Shown: positions 43,181 through 53,257, numbered from the stretch's first letter. The stretch: 64,000 nt of DNA from CAIWHR01 sp963813415 (GCA_963813415.1 CAWEYW010000015.1:96886-160885); one strand, 5' to 3'. Notes: generated by a model from the sequence alone, not told the origin. Made by a program: numbers and translations.

Positions 43181-45553
43181 ATGGCTGCCATCGCCCCGTC
43201 AGTGGCACTCGATGCGGACACGCGCGTCCCGGATTCTGCGGTCGACGTCGTCGTTCCCGTGTACAACGCCGCCGGCGACGTGCGGCGGTGCGTGGAAAGC
43301 GTTCTGGCGCACACCACCGGCGCCTATCGGCTGGTGCTCATCGACGATGCGTCGCCCGATCCGGATATTGCCGAGCTTTTCGCGGAGATCGCCGCGCGGC
43401 GGCTGCCGCAGGTCGAACTCCTCCGCAACGAGCACAACCTGGGCTTCACCGGCACCGCCAACCGCGGCATGCGGCTGTCGCGGTGCGACGTGGTGCTGCT
43501 CAACTCGGACACGATGGTCACGCGGGGATGGCTGGACGCGCTGCGCCGCTGCGCTGCGGCCAACCCATCGTTCGGCACGATCACGCCGTTCTCGAACAAT
43601 GCCGAGATCTGCTCGTTTCCGCACTTCTGCCACGACAATCCGTGGCCCATGGAGGCGGACCCCGAGCCGGTGCGCGCGGCGCTCGCCGCAGCCGCAGTCC
43701 CGACCTATCCCGATCTTCCGACGGGCGTCGGTTTCTGCATGTACGTGCGTCGCACGCTCATCGACGCCATTGGCGTGTTCGATTCCGCCTTCGGGCTCGG
43801 CTACGGCGAGGAAAACGACTTCTGCCTGCGCGGCTTCGCGGTCGGTTACCGCAACGTGCTGTGCGACGACGCGTTCGTGCTGCATCTCGGCGGGCGCTCG
43901 TTCGAAGGACAGAAGGCCGAGTTGGGGCGGCGCAACCTGGCGCTGCTGCTCGCAAGGCATCCGCACTATGACGCGATGGTCCATCAGTTCATCGCGGCAG
44001 ACCCGCTCCGGCCGTTGCGCGAAGCTGCACTCAGCCATCTGCGTTCGCACCGGGACGGGCGCACGGGTGTGCTGCACGTCATCCATGGACACGGCGGCGG
44101 GACCGAGCACCACGTGCGCGCCCTCATCGACGCGTCGCGTGGGGACTTCCGGCACTACCTGGTGACGGCGCTCGGTGATCGCTGGCAACTCGAGGAGCAT
44201 CTCGACGACGCCGCCGTGCGCACCTTCGATTTCCGGCGCGAGCCCGCCGAATCATGGGGCGCGTTCATGGAAGCGCTGTGCGGGACCTTCAACATCGCGC
44301 TCGTCCATCTGCACAACATCTCGGGATGTCGCGAGGGGATTCTCAGCGCACTCGAGAACGCGAGCGTGCCCTACGGCTACACCGTGCACGACGTGAACTT
44401 CGCCTGTCCGACGATTACTTTCCTTGATGCCTCCGGGACGTACTGCGGCGGCCAGACCGACGCACGGCAGTGCAGTGCATGCCTTGCCGCGCAGCCCGAG
44501 TTTGCCGGGATCGCCATCGAATCCTGGCGGTCGCGGCATGCACGACTCCTGGCGCGCGCCGCCTTTGTCATCGCGCCGTCGCAATGGGCCGCCGCCCAGT
44601 TGCAGCGCTATTTCGACGTTCCGCGGATCGACGTGATTCCCCATGGGGCGCCGGGCATATGGGCGCTCCGCGATTCGACGAATGTCACGGCCCCGCCGTC
44701 GCCGCGTCGGCTGGTGGTGTTGCTGCCCCGGGACGACATTCCGACCGTAGCCGTGCTCGGCGCCATCGGGCCCGACAAGGGGGCGCGGCGGCTGGAGCGC
44801 ATGGTCGCGCTGGCGAGGGAAGCGAACGCCCGCGTGCGCTTCGTGCTCATCGGCTATCTCGACCGCGAACATGGACCATGGCAGAGCGATGACGCGCGAT
44901 TCACGATCAATGGCCGTTATCGACCGGAGGATCTGCCCGAGCTCCTCGAGCACTATCGGGTGAAGCTCGTGATGTATCCGTCCGCGGGTCCCGAGACGTT
45001 CAGCTTCACACTCTCGGAATCGTGGGCGGCGGGGCGGCCGGTGCTCGTGCCGCCGATCGGCGCTCTGGCCGAGCGGGTCGCGGACAGCGGTGCCGGCTGG
45101 GTGTGGACGAATACGGAATGGGCAAGCGAGGAGCGGATGCTGAACGTCCTGCTCGAGCGCCTGTCGCCCGCCGCGGAGCCTGCGCTCGCGCACGCGGCCG
45201 CCCAGGCTCTGCGCATGCCTCACGTCGCCCCGCGGACCATGGCGGAGCGGACCGCGGAGGTGTACGCGCGCGTGCTTTCGGGCAAGGCTGCGCAGGCGCC
45301 GGTACGGTGCCTGGAGCCCGTCCGGGTGCGCGATGCGCTCGGCTATCAGCTGTGGTATCCGCCGATCCTTGAGCGCATTGCTGCCCCGGACACTTGCATC
45401 GGGTCGACGGCGGAAGTGTCCATGCCGCTCACCCAGGGCTCCGTGCTTGCCCGGTGTGCGCGCCGCCTGCGCCAGACGCGACTGGGCAAGATGCTGCGTG
45501 CGCTCGCGCCGGTGCCCGTACGCGAAGCGCTGCGCGCGCGCCTGCGGCCATGA
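43181..45553 (+). CDS. Two-domain glycosyltransferase (GT2 plus GT4-like)
   Basis: 790 residues. N-terminal GT2 domain about 15-270: VDVVVPVYNAAGDVRRCVES, VLIDDASPD, NLGFTGTANRGM, DXD-like LLNSDTMVT and YGEENDFCLRG. C-terminal GT4-like GT-B region about 300-700: VLHVIHGHGGGTEHHVRAL, YTVHDVNFACPT, PSQWAAAQLQRYF, LGAIGPDKG and FSFTLSESWAAGRPVLVPP. Such fusions add two sugars in turn during polysaccharide synthesis. ATG 43181 lies 14 bases after the methyltransferase; GTG 43103 upstream is inside it. Its stop overlaps the next start. Confidence 0.85.
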   Translation: MAAIAPSVALDADTRVPDSAVDVVVPVYNAAGDVRRCVESVLAHTTGAYRLVLIDDASPDPDIAELFAEIAARRLPQVELLRNEHNLGFTGTANRGMRLSRCDVVLLNSDTMVTRGWLDALRRCAAANPSFGTITPFSNNAEICSFPHFCHDNPWPMEADPEPVRAALAAAAVPTYPDLPTGVGFCMYVRRTLIDAIGVFDSAFGLGYGEENDFCLRGFAVGYRNVLCDDAFVLHLGGRSFEGQKAELGRRNLALLLARHPHYDAMVHQFIAADPLRPLREAALSHLRSHRDGRTGVLHVIHGHGGGTEHHVRALIDASRGDFRHYLVTALGDRWQLEEHLDDAAVRTFDFRREPAESWGAFMEALCGTFNIALVHLHNISGCREGILSALENASVPYGYTVHDVNFACPTITFLDASGTYCGGQTDARQCSACLAAQPEFAGIAIESWRSRHARLLARAAFVIAPSQWAAAQLQRYFDVPRIDVIPHGAPGIWALRDSTNVTAPPSPRRLVVLLPRDDIPTVAVLGAIGPDKGARRLERMVALAREANARVRFVLIGYLDREHGPWQSDDARFTINGRYRPEDLPELLEHYRVKLVMYPSAGPETFSFTLSESWAAGRPVLVPPIGALAERVADSGAGWVWTNTEWASEERMLNVLLERLSPAAEPALAHAAAQALRMPHVAPRTMAERTAEVYARVLSGKAAQAPVRCLEPVRVRDALGYQLWYPPILERIAAPDTCIGSTAEVSMPLTQGSVLARCARRLRQTRLGKMLRALAPVPVREALRARLRP

Positions 45554-48500
45554 CGGCCCAGGCGTACAGCGAGTGGGTCGCGCGCGGTCGTGCTCATCAG
45601 TCCGAACAGCGTCCCGTCGACGCCATGCTGTGCTTTCGCCGCGCGTTGCGCGAGAACGCCGGCGGCGCCGATGCGCATCTGCATCTCGGTGAAGTGTTGT
45701 GGCAGATGGGCAGGCTCAACGACGCCGTGCAGGAATGGCAGGAGGCAACGCGCGCGGGTCCCCGCGTTCTCGCGGCGCACCTGGCATTGGCGGAGGGTCG
45801 GCTCGCCGTCGCCGACTGGCCCGGCGCAGCGGAGGCATCGGCCCGCGCGTTGACGCTCTTTCCCGACCTGGCGCCGCACATGCTCGTGCTCGGAACTGCG
45901 CGATTGGCGGAAGCCGGTACCCTGGACGAGGGCGCGCTCGCGACGGCACGCGAGCAGATCGCGATGGCGCTCGCGCGCGATCACGGTCTTCTCCGGGTGG
46001 CCTCGCTCGCCGGGCCCCTGGCGGCCACGCTCGATCGCCTGCCGGCTTCGAAGGGGCGCGCAGCGCTCCTCGCCGGAATCGCCGATCTGCTCCAACGCGG
46101 CAGCATCGTCGCCGCCGCTCCCGCACTGCTGATCGCGCTCGTGGTCGAGTGGGCCGCGGACGACCCCGGCCGCGCCGACATTCTTGACGAGATGCTGCAC
46201 CACGCGTCGCAGCGGGAATACGGATCGTCGGAGCACGAGCCGCTGCGCCGCATTGCGCTCGTGGCGCAACACGGTGCGCATGGTGCGGCGCGCGCGTTGG
46301 GCGAGCGCTATGCAACATTGTGCGCGGAGGCGTTCGCTTCGTCGGTACCGTTGATGTGGACGCGGCGCACGCACGGGGACGCCTTGCGCATCGTGGCGCT
46401 GATCGATGCCGGCGATACCGGCGCGCCGCAGTGGCTGGTTGCGCTTGCCGGTGAAGCGCGTGACAGGTTCGAGGTGACGCTGGTCACGCTGGAGCGCGAG
46501 GTTGCCGACGATCTCCCGCCGACGCAGCACGATGCGCTGCGTACCCTCACATTGTCGCGCTGGCCGGGTGCCGTCGACGCGCGCCGGCTTGCCTGGCTCG
46601 ATGCAGACGTGCTCGTCGATCTGGTTGGTCTGCGCGCGGGCAGCGGTCCCTTGCTTGCCGCACGTCCCGCACGAGCGATCGTCACCCTGGCGGATATCGA
46701 GGCACCGCTGCTCCCGCCGCTGGTCGATCACGTGCTTCCCGTGCGCGCGGCATTGGTGGCGGAGCTCGAGCGCGCGCACGCCCGGTTGGCCGACGTCGCT
46801 GGGTCCGGGCTCGATGCCGCCACGACGGCCGCCCTCTTCAATGAGGCCGTGCGGCTGCATCAGTCGGGCGATCGTGACGAAGCGCTGCGGCGCTACGATG
46901 AAGTTCTGCAGACGCAGCCGGGCCACGCCCAGACGCTGTTCCTTCGCGGCGCATTGCGACGCGATCGCAAGGAGCTGGAGGAGGCGCTCGCCGACTTCAG
47001 TGCGGCGCTGGAGGCGGCACCGCGGTTCCTCGACGCGCGGGTTGCCGCCGCCCAGGCGGCGCTGGACGCGGGCCTGCCGCGGGTGGCGCGCACACTCGCC
47101 CAGCAGCAGCTCGCCAGTGCCCCGGGATTCACGGCCGTGTGGCGCGTGCTGGGGCTCGCTCACCTCGCTCTGGGCGAAGCGGACGCCGCCGTGGAGGTAT
47201 TCGAGCACGCGCTGCAGCTCGATGTCACCGATGGCGAGACGCACTACAACCACGGCGTGGCGTTGCAGACCCTGCGCCGTCATGGCGACGCGGCCCGCGC
47301 CTACCAGCGCGCGCTCGCGTTTCGTCCGGACTTCACGGCGGCGGATTTCAATCTCGGCGTGCTGTTCCAGGAGCAGGGCAATACCGAGGCTGCCACGGCC
47401 GCGTATCGGCAGGTGCTGCGCGCCGATCCCCGTCATGTCACTGCCTACAAGAATCTTGGCGAAGTGCTGTTCGCGGCCGGTCGCCTCGACGAATGGCGGG
47501 CGAACTTCGTGCGCTTCGAAGCGCAGTGCCCCGACGCGCTGCCGCTCGCGGTCCAGGCGCTCGAGGTGTGCCAGCATTTCGCGGACTTCGAACGGCTGGA
47601 GCACTACCTCGATGGGCTGCGCAACGAGCGTTTCAATGCGCGCAGTCCGGCCGAGCTCGTCGAATCGCTCGAGGAGTTGCTGTATCTGCTCCTGTTCTTC
47701 GACATCGAGCCCGATCTCCTGCATCGTTTTTCAACGACGTACGACGCCACGGCCAAGGTGGTCTATGGCGAGCCGATGACACTGCCGGACGGGCGCGACA
47801 CGGAGCGCAAGGCGGGGCGCGTGCGCCTTGGCTACCTGTCGGCGGACCTGCGCAATCACGTGATGGGGAAAATGGTCTGGTCGGCCGTACAGCATCACGA
47901 TCGTGACCGGTTCGAGCTGTTCTTCTATGCGCTCTCGGCGAAAGAGGACGAGTGGACCGCGCGCTTTCGCGGTCTCGCGGATCACTTCGTGTCGGTCGCG
48001 CGCCTCAGTGAGAAAGAGGCCGCCGAGCGGATCGCCCAGGATCGCCTCGACATCCTGGTCGATCTCTCGACCCATACGCGCGGCGCGAAGCCGGGCATCC
48101 TCGCGCGCAAGCCGGCCCGCGTGCAGATCACCCACGTCGCGAGCGCCGGCAGTGTCGGGCTCTCGGCAATCGACTTCAAGCTCACGGACCACTACGCCGA
48201 CGTGCCGGCGAATCAGGAGCACATGATCGAGCGCCTGCTGCCGATGGACGGCTGCGTCTATCCCTACCGCCACATTCCCGCCGTGGCGCAGGAGCATCAT
48301 GATCGCGCGCGGCTCGGCCTTGCCGCCGACGCCTTCGTGATCGGCGCGTTCGTGACGCCGATGAAGCTCTCGCGCCGTTGCCTGCGCGTGTGGAGCGAAG
48401 TGCTCGACCGCCTGCCGCAGGCGCGCCTCGCGATCTCGCCCAACCATCCCGCGTGGGAGGCGTCGTTCGTTCGTCTCGCCGCGAGCGCCGGCATTCCGCG

Positions 48501-48924
48501 CGAGCGCCTGGTGGTGATACCGCAGGGACGCAGCGAGAACGAGAACCAGGGCCGTTATGCGCTGATCGACGTGGTGCTCGACCCGATGCCGTTCGGGGGT
48601 GTCAATGGCACGCTCGAGGCGCTCGATGCGGGCGTGCCGGTGATCACGCTGTGCGGCCGCCGCCACGGCGAGCGCACTTCGTACAGCATCCTCATGAACC
48701 TGGGCGTGCCCGAGACGATCGCGACGACGGGGCGCGATTACGTCGACCTCGCAGTGCGGCTCGCATCGGACCGCGCATTCGCGGAGGACGTGCGCGCGAA
48801 GATCCGCGCCGGCATCGCGCAGTCGCCGCTGACGGACATGGTGCGCCATACCCGTGCGCTGGAGGCCGCGTACGCGGAGGCGATGGCGCAGGCCGCGAGC
48901 CTGCTGTACGGCGCGCCGGTCTGA
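45550..48924 (+). CDS. Very large TPR/GT41 glycosyltransferase with a second, degenerate core, copy 4
   Basis: 1124 residues. N-terminal TPRs about 1-130; a middle segment about 277-418 that reads like a decayed GT41 N-lobe (ALRIVALIDAGDTGAP, DADVLVDLVGLRAGSG, LLAARPARAIV); a second set of TPRs about 420-690; then a full GT41 domain about 755-1115 with VRLGYLSADLRNHVMGKM, ILVDLSTHTRGAKPG, KPARVQITHVASAGSVGL, FVTPMKLSRR and NGTLEALDAGVPVITLCG. It looks like an internal duplication in which the first catalytic unit has eroded. ATG 45550 overlaps the previous stop (ATGA) and its stop overlaps the next start (TGATG). Confidence 0.85.
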   Translation: MTAQAYSEWVARGRAHQSEQRPVDAMLCFRRALRENAGGADAHLHLGEVLWQMGRLNDAVQEWQEATRAGPRVLAAHLALAEGRLAVADWPGAAEASARALTLFPDLAPHMLVLGTARLAEAGTLDEGALATAREQIAMALARDHGLLRVASLAGPLAATLDRLPASKGRAALLAGIADLLQRGSIVAAAPALLIALVVEWAADDPGRADILDEMLHHASQREYGSSEHEPLRRIALVAQHGAHGAARALGERYATLCAEAFASSVPLMWTRRTHGDALRIVALIDAGDTGAPQWLVALAGEARDRFEVTLVTLEREVADDLPPTQHDALRTLTLSRWPGAVDARRLAWLDADVLVDLVGLRAGSGPLLAARPARAIVTLADIEAPLLPPLVDHVLPVRAALVAELERAHARLADVAGSGLDAATTAALFNEAVRLHQSGDRDEALRRYDEVLQTQPGHAQTLFLRGALRRDRKELEEALADFSAALEAAPRFLDARVAAAQAALDAGLPRVARTLAQQQLASAPGFTAVWRVLGLAHLALGEADAAVEVFEHALQLDVTDGETHYNHGVALQTLRRHGDAARAYQRALAFRPDFTAADFNLGVLFQEQGNTEAATAAYRQVLRADPRHVTAYKNLGEVLFAAGRLDEWRANFVRFEAQCPDALPLAVQALEVCQHFADFERLEHYLDGLRNERFNARSPAELVESLEELLYLLLFFDIEPDLLHRFSTTYDATAKVVYGEPMTLPDGRDTERKAGRVRLGYLSADLRNHVMGKMVWSAVQHHDRDRFELFFYALSAKEDEWTARFRGLADHFVSVARLSEKEAAERIAQDRLDILVDLSTHTRGAKPGILARKPARVQITHVASAGSVGLSAIDFKLTDHYADVPANQEHMIERLLPMDGCVYPYRHIPAVAQEHHDRARLGLAADAFVIGAFVTPMKLSRRCLRVWSEVLDRLPQARLAISPNHPAWEASFVRLAASAGIPRERLVVIPQGRSENENQGRYALIDVVLDPMPFGGVNGTLEALDAGVPVITLCGRRHGERTSYSILMNLGVPETIATTGRDYVDLAVRLASDRAFAEDVRAKIRAGIAQSPLTDMVRHTRALEAAYAEAMAQAASLLYGAPV

Positions 48925-51170
48925 TGGACGCCGGCGCCACGCTGCAGGACGCCCAGCAGCGGCTCGCGCGCGGCGACATACACGGCGCACGTCGCGCTGC
49001 CGAGCGGATCGTTGCGGATGCAGGCAACACGCGCCAAGGTGCGCAGGCACATCTGCTCCTGGCAGCCTGCGCGCACCAGGAGAAGAATCACGCCGCCGGG
49101 CTGCGGCACGTGAGTCTCGCGTTGCAGGGTGATCCCGACAACGCGGCGGGCCACTACCTCAACGCCGAGTTGCTCGAAGGCAGCGGTGATGCGCGCGCCG
49201 CCATGGCGAGCCTGCGTCGTGCCGTGGCTCTGCAGCCGTCGTTCACGCAGGCCTGGTTCTACCTGGGGATCCTCGAGGGCGAGCAGGGCAATCATGCCGG
49301 GGCGGTGCAGGCCTTCGAGAGCACGGTGCGCATCGATCCGACGCACGCCCGCGCCTGGAACAATCTCGGCAATGCGCTGCGCGGCCTCGGCCGCGTGCGC
49401 GACGCGCTCGCCGCATTCGAGCGCGCCGTCGCCGCACGGCCGGAGTACTGGCTCGCCGTCGCCAATCTTGCCAAGGCGCTGCGCGACCTCGGTGAAGTCG
49501 AACGCGCCGAGTCGGTACTGCGCGGCGCGCTCGCGCATCCGTCCGCGCAGCAACAGCCATTCCGCCCGCTGCTGGTGCTGCTCGCAGGACTGACGCGCGA
49601 GCGCGGCTTTCTCGACGAGTCCGCGCAGCTCTACTGGCGCGCGATCCAGGCAGCGCCGGCGGAGAGTGCCGGGGAGTGGTTCAACCTCGGCTGGGTGCTC
49701 GGGGAGCGCGGCGATCCGGAAAAGGCCCGCGATGCCTATGCACGATCGTATGCACTGGATCGCCGCGAGCTGCGCGCGCTCTGCGGCAGCCACCTCGTGC
49801 TGCCCATGATCCACGCCGATGCCGCGAGCCTCGAGCGAGCGCGCGAAGGCTACGTCCGCGGCCTGGCCGCGCTCGATTCCGAGATGGATGCGGCGGTCGC
49901 CGGCCTCACGGCGGCCGACGTGCTCGATGGCTTCCGCTGGGCCAACTTCTTCCTGGCCTACCAGGGGCGCGACGACTGCGCGTTGCAGGCGCGCTACGCC
50001 GCGACGGTTGCCCGTGCCATCGATCTGGTCGCGCCGGAATGGCGCAGGCCGCTTTCCGCACCGCCGGCACGGGGACCGCGGATCAGGATCGGCTTTGCCT
50101 CGGCATTCCTGCACGTCGGCACGGTCGGGCGCTACTTCCGCAGCTGGATCACCGAGCTGCCCCGCGAGCGCTTCGAGGTGTTCGTGTACCACCTCTGGCC
50201 CGGGATGGACGAGGTGGCGCAGGCCGTCCGCGAACGCGCCGACACCTTCCGCACCTTCGGCGGCAGCGATGCTCGCCCGTCCGTGGTTGCGCCGGCGATC
50301 CGCGACGACCGCCTCGATCTGCTCGTGTATCCCGAACTCGGCATGGACGTGACTTCCTTCGCCCTTGCGGCGCTGCGGTTGGCGCCGCGACAGCTGGCGG
50401 CCTGGGGCCATCCGGTCACGACGGGGCATCGCACCATCGATGCATTCATCAGTTGCGAAGGCATGGAGCCGCCCGGTGCCACCGCGCACTACACCGAGCG
50501 CCTGATCCTGCTGCCCGGCATCGGCACGCGGTACCAACGGCCGGACGTGCCGCAGGGCGCGGGCCGCGCCGCCCTGGGACTGCCGGAGGATCGCGTGCTG
50601 CTCCTGTGCCCGCAGTCGCTGTTCAAGATCCATCCGGACAACGATGCGCTGTTCGCCGATGTCCTGGACCACCATCCCGATACGCTGCTGGTGCTGTTCG
50701 CCGGCCGGCATCCGGCCATCACCGACCTCTTCATGCGCCGCCTGGAGCGCTCTTTCGAGCCGCGCGACCTCGACGTTCGCGCACGTGTTCGCGTGCTGCC
50801 GTCGCTCCCGCACGCAGACTTCATGCGCGTCAACCTGTCGTGTGACTTGATGCTCGATACCTTGCACTGGTCGGGCGGCAACACCAGCCTCGATGCACTC
50901 GCCTGCGGACTGCCCGTCGTGACCCTTCCGGGTGCGTACATGCGCGGCCGGCAAAGTGCCGCCATGCTGCGCCTGCTCGGCGCGGACGAGCTCGTCGCGC
51001 GCGATCGCAGCGATTACCTCGCCATCGCGTCACGCATCATCCACGATGCGTCCTGGCGCCAATCGCTGGCGATGCGCATTCGCGATGCGCAGCCGCAGTT
51101 GTTCGGGCGTACCGATGCGTTGCAGCGCCTCGTCGAAATTTTCGAGGCGGAAGCGGCGCGCCCGGTCTGA
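48924..51170 (+). CDS. TPR/GT41-like glycosyltransferase, copy 5 (same subgroup as 18015-19715)
   Basis: 748 residues: seven or more TPRs (about 5-275, for example RAWNNLGNALRGLGRVRDAL), a helical linker, then a GT41-like domain from about 385 (IRIGFASAFLHVGTVGRYF) to 735. Motifs LAAWGHPVTTGH, CPQSLFKIHPDNDALF, DTLHWSGGNTSLDALACG and RGRQSAAMLRLLG match copy 2 closely, so both probably act on related acceptors. ATG 48924 in TGATG is coupled to copy 4. A small hairpin CACGC/GCGTG at 51181-51194 separates it from the convergent gene. Confidence 0.85.
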   Translation: MDAGATLQDAQQRLARGDIHGARRAAERIVADAGNTRQGAQAHLLLAACAHQEKNHAAGLRHVSLALQGDPDNAAGHYLNAELLEGSGDARAAMASLRRAVALQPSFTQAWFYLGILEGEQGNHAGAVQAFESTVRIDPTHARAWNNLGNALRGLGRVRDALAAFERAVAARPEYWLAVANLAKALRDLGEVERAESVLRGALAHPSAQQQPFRPLLVLLAGLTRERGFLDESAQLYWRAIQAAPAESAGEWFNLGWVLGERGDPEKARDAYARSYALDRRELRALCGSHLVLPMIHADAASLERAREGYVRGLAALDSEMDAAVAGLTAADVLDGFRWANFFLAYQGRDDCALQARYAATVARAIDLVAPEWRRPLSAPPARGPRIRIGFASAFLHVGTVGRYFRSWITELPRERFEVFVYHLWPGMDEVAQAVRERADTFRTFGGSDARPSVVAPAIRDDRLDLLVYPELGMDVTSFALAALRLAPRQLAAWGHPVTTGHRTIDAFISCEGMEPPGATAHYTERLILLPGIGTRYQRPDVPQGAGRAALGLPEDRVLLLCPQSLFKIHPDNDALFADVLDHHPDTLLVLFAGRHPAITDLFMRRLERSFEPRDLDVRARVRVLPSLPHADFMRVNLSCDLMLDTLHWSGGNTSLDALACGLPVVTLPGAYMRGRQSAAMLRLLGADELVARDRSDYLAIASRIIHDASWRQSLAMRIRDAQPQLFGRTDALQRLVEIFEAEAARPV

Positions 51171-51194
51171 ACCGCGGCACCACGCGAAGGCGTG

Positions 51195-53255
51195 CTACGC
51201 GGACGAGCGCCGCGCAATCGAGGTCAGCGCCGACTCGAAACCTGCGGTGAAGCGCGCCATGTCGAACAGCGGAAAGCGCCCGCGGTGCTCGCGCAGTGCC
51301 TCCCTGGCATCGCGCAGGAGCGCCGGCTGCATGGCCAGCTCCAGCGCTCGTGCTTCGTAATCACCCGGGTTGCCGGTGACGAGTCCGGCGAGGCCAATGG
51401 CGTGCAGCTGGCTGCCGGCAACGCGGCTCGCCATGGTCTCGCCGGAGCAGGTCAGCACCGGCAAGCCCATGAACAGGGCGTCGTTGGCCGCGGTGCCCGC
51501 GTTGTAGGGCCACGTATCGAGGTACAGGTCGGCGTGGGCATGCCGTGCGAGATGCACATCGAGCGGCACGCGCGGCGCAAAGACCAGCCGCGTGGCGTCG
51601 ACGTTGCGAGCGACCGCTTCGGCACGCAGATGGTGCATCGCCACTTCGCTCGACGGCGACAGCCACAGAACGCTTCCCGGCACGGCACGCAGCAGTCGCA
51701 TCCAGATGTCGAACGTGGCGGGCAGCAGCTTGTAGGTGTTGTTGAAGCAGCAGAACACGATGCCGTCTGCGGGCAACCCGCACGCGCCGCGTCCGGGCGC
51801 TGGCGCGACTGCGCGGCGCGTGTCGCTCGGGCAATAGCACTCGGGAAGGTACAAAAAGCGCTCGTCGAAATGCGCCTGGGCCTCGGGGGGACACACGTAG
51901 CGATCGGTGATCACGTAATCCATCCACGGCGCGCCCATCGTGCCGAGGTAGCCCAGCCATTGCGCCTGCACCGGTGCCGGGCGCGCTGCGAGGATCTCGC
52001 TGCGCGCGTGCGTGGTGTAGCCGTTGAGGTCGATCAGCACGTCGATGCCGTCCGCGCGAATCTGCTCGACGACGGCACGATCGGGGGCCGCGTGCATGTC
52101 ACGAAAGACTTCGAACGCACTCTGCAGGCGCGCGCGCATGGTGAGGCGTCCGGCGGACCGATGGCATACGCTGAAGCGAAGATGCGCGTGCGATCGTGCC
52201 GCTCCCAGACCTCGGCAGCAAGGGATGCCAGCGCGTGCACGCGAAGGTCCGACGACAGGTAGCCCACGCGCAGGCGGTCGCCACGCTCGCGGATCAGCTG
52301 GCGCTGCCGTGACGATCGGCGGATGCACGCCGGCGGACCAGCGCCCGGCCACGAGCTGCTGCTGCGCCGCTGACAAAGGCATGGACAAGGTCACGAAAGG
52401 ACTGATGCGGCTCTGCGCGTCCGCCGCGATGCCCGCTTCGAGGGCCGCGTGCAGCGCGGCCAGTCCGGCCCAGTCGCACAGGTGCTGCTGCGTGTAAGCG
52501 AGCAACGAGAGGACATGCAGGTCCTCCGGGGCCACGCGCCGCGCCTGTGCGAGCACCGGCGCTGCTTCCTCGAACGCGCCCATGTCGACCATCACCACCG
52601 CGAGATCGAGCAGTGCAACCGGGTCATCGGCCGCGACGCCCAGCGCCCGCCGGAAGCTTGCCACGGCCGCATCGGACTGATGCTGCGCATGATGGGAAAT
52701 CCCCATGTCGATCCAGAACTCGGCCGGCGCGTCGGCATTGCGTCGCAGGTATCGCGCGCCATGCTCCAGCGCCTCGCCGTGACGGCGTTCCCGGCACAGG
52801 AGGTGCACGAGGTTGATCAGCGCTTGCGCGTGGTCGGGCTCGCGCCCGAGCACGTCGCGGAACGCGCGCTCCGCCGCAGGGGCGTCGCCGTTGGCCAGCA
52901 GCGCGAGGCCGAGATTGTTGAGCACGCTCGGATGCGTGGGCGCGCGGGCCAGGATCGCGCGATATTCCGCAATGGCGTCCTGGTGGCGCCCGGAGACACG
53001 CAGCACGTTGGCGAGGTGGAAGCGGGCATCGACATTGCCGGCGTCGAGCGCCAGCGCGCGGCGAAGCGCCTCCTCGGCACCGTCCGGGTCGCGATGGCGC
53101 AGGGCGATCCCCAGCGACAGCCACGCGCCCGCGTCACTCGCGTTTGACGCGATCAGGTTGCGGCTCAGCGCTTCCGCCGTGGCAGCATCGCCGCGCTGCA
53201 GGGACGCGCGCGCCTCGCGCAACACGGCATCCCGGCTGTCGCCCGCTGCAGGCAT
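51195..53255 (-). CDS. TPR/GT41 glycosyltransferase with two compensating frameshifts, copy 6
   Basis: 686 codons as read. TPRs about 5-255 (APTHPSVLNNLGLALLANGD), then a GT41 domain with LIDLNGYTTHARSEILAARP, APVQAQWLGYLGTMGAPW, FCCFNNTYKLLP and the nucleotide-binding YNAGTAANDALFMGLPVLT. Between about 52300 and 52150 this frame reads an arginine/alanine-rich nonsense stretch, while the neighbouring minus frame encodes the missing conserved block LRVGYLSSDLRVHALASL through FASAYAIGPPDAS. One extra base near 52300 and one missing base near 52150 would explain it. No stop is created. As read, the protein lacks the conserved N-lobe histidine motif and should be inactive; it may be a sequence error. 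Start ATG 53255 lies two bases after the upstream gene. Confidence 0.8.
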   Translation of the reverse strand: MPAAGDSRDAVLREARASLQRGDAATAEALSRNLIASNASDAGAWLSLGIALRHRDPDGAEEALRRALALDAGNVDARFHLANVLRVSGRHQDAIAEYRAILARAPTHPSVLNNLGLALLANGDAPAAERAFRDVLGREPDHAQALINLVHLLCRERRHGEALEHGARYLRRNADAPAEFWIDMGISHHAQHQSDAAVASFRRALGVAADDPVALLDLAVVMVDMGAFEEAAPVLAQARRVAPEDLHVLSLLAYTQQHLCDWAGLAALHAALEAGIAADAQSRISPFVTLSMPLSAAQQQLVAGRWSAGVHPPIVTAAPADPRAWRPPARGLPVVGPSRARAGIPCCRGLGAARSHAHLRFSVCHRSAGRLTMRARLQSAFEVFRDMHAAPDRAVVEQIRADGIDVLIDLNGYTTHARSEILAARPAPVQAQWLGYLGTMGAPWMDYVITDRYVCPPEAQAHFDERFLYLPECYCPSDTRRAVAPAPGRGACGLPADGIVFCCFNNTYKLLPATFDIWMRLLRAVPGSVLWLSPSSEVAMHHLRAEAVARNVDATRLVFAPRVPLDVHLARHAHADLYLDTWPYNAGTAANDALFMGLPVLTCSGETMASRVAGSQLHAIGLAGLVTGNPGDYEARALELAMQPALLRDAREALREHRGRFPLFDMARFTAGFESALTSIARRSSA

Positions 53256-53257
53256 GG

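Noticed and set aside
45550..51170. Assembly duplication as the source of adjacent GT41 genes
   Set aside because: The adjacent copies differ throughout in sequence and belong to different subgroups, so they are true paralogues and not a repeated contig segment.
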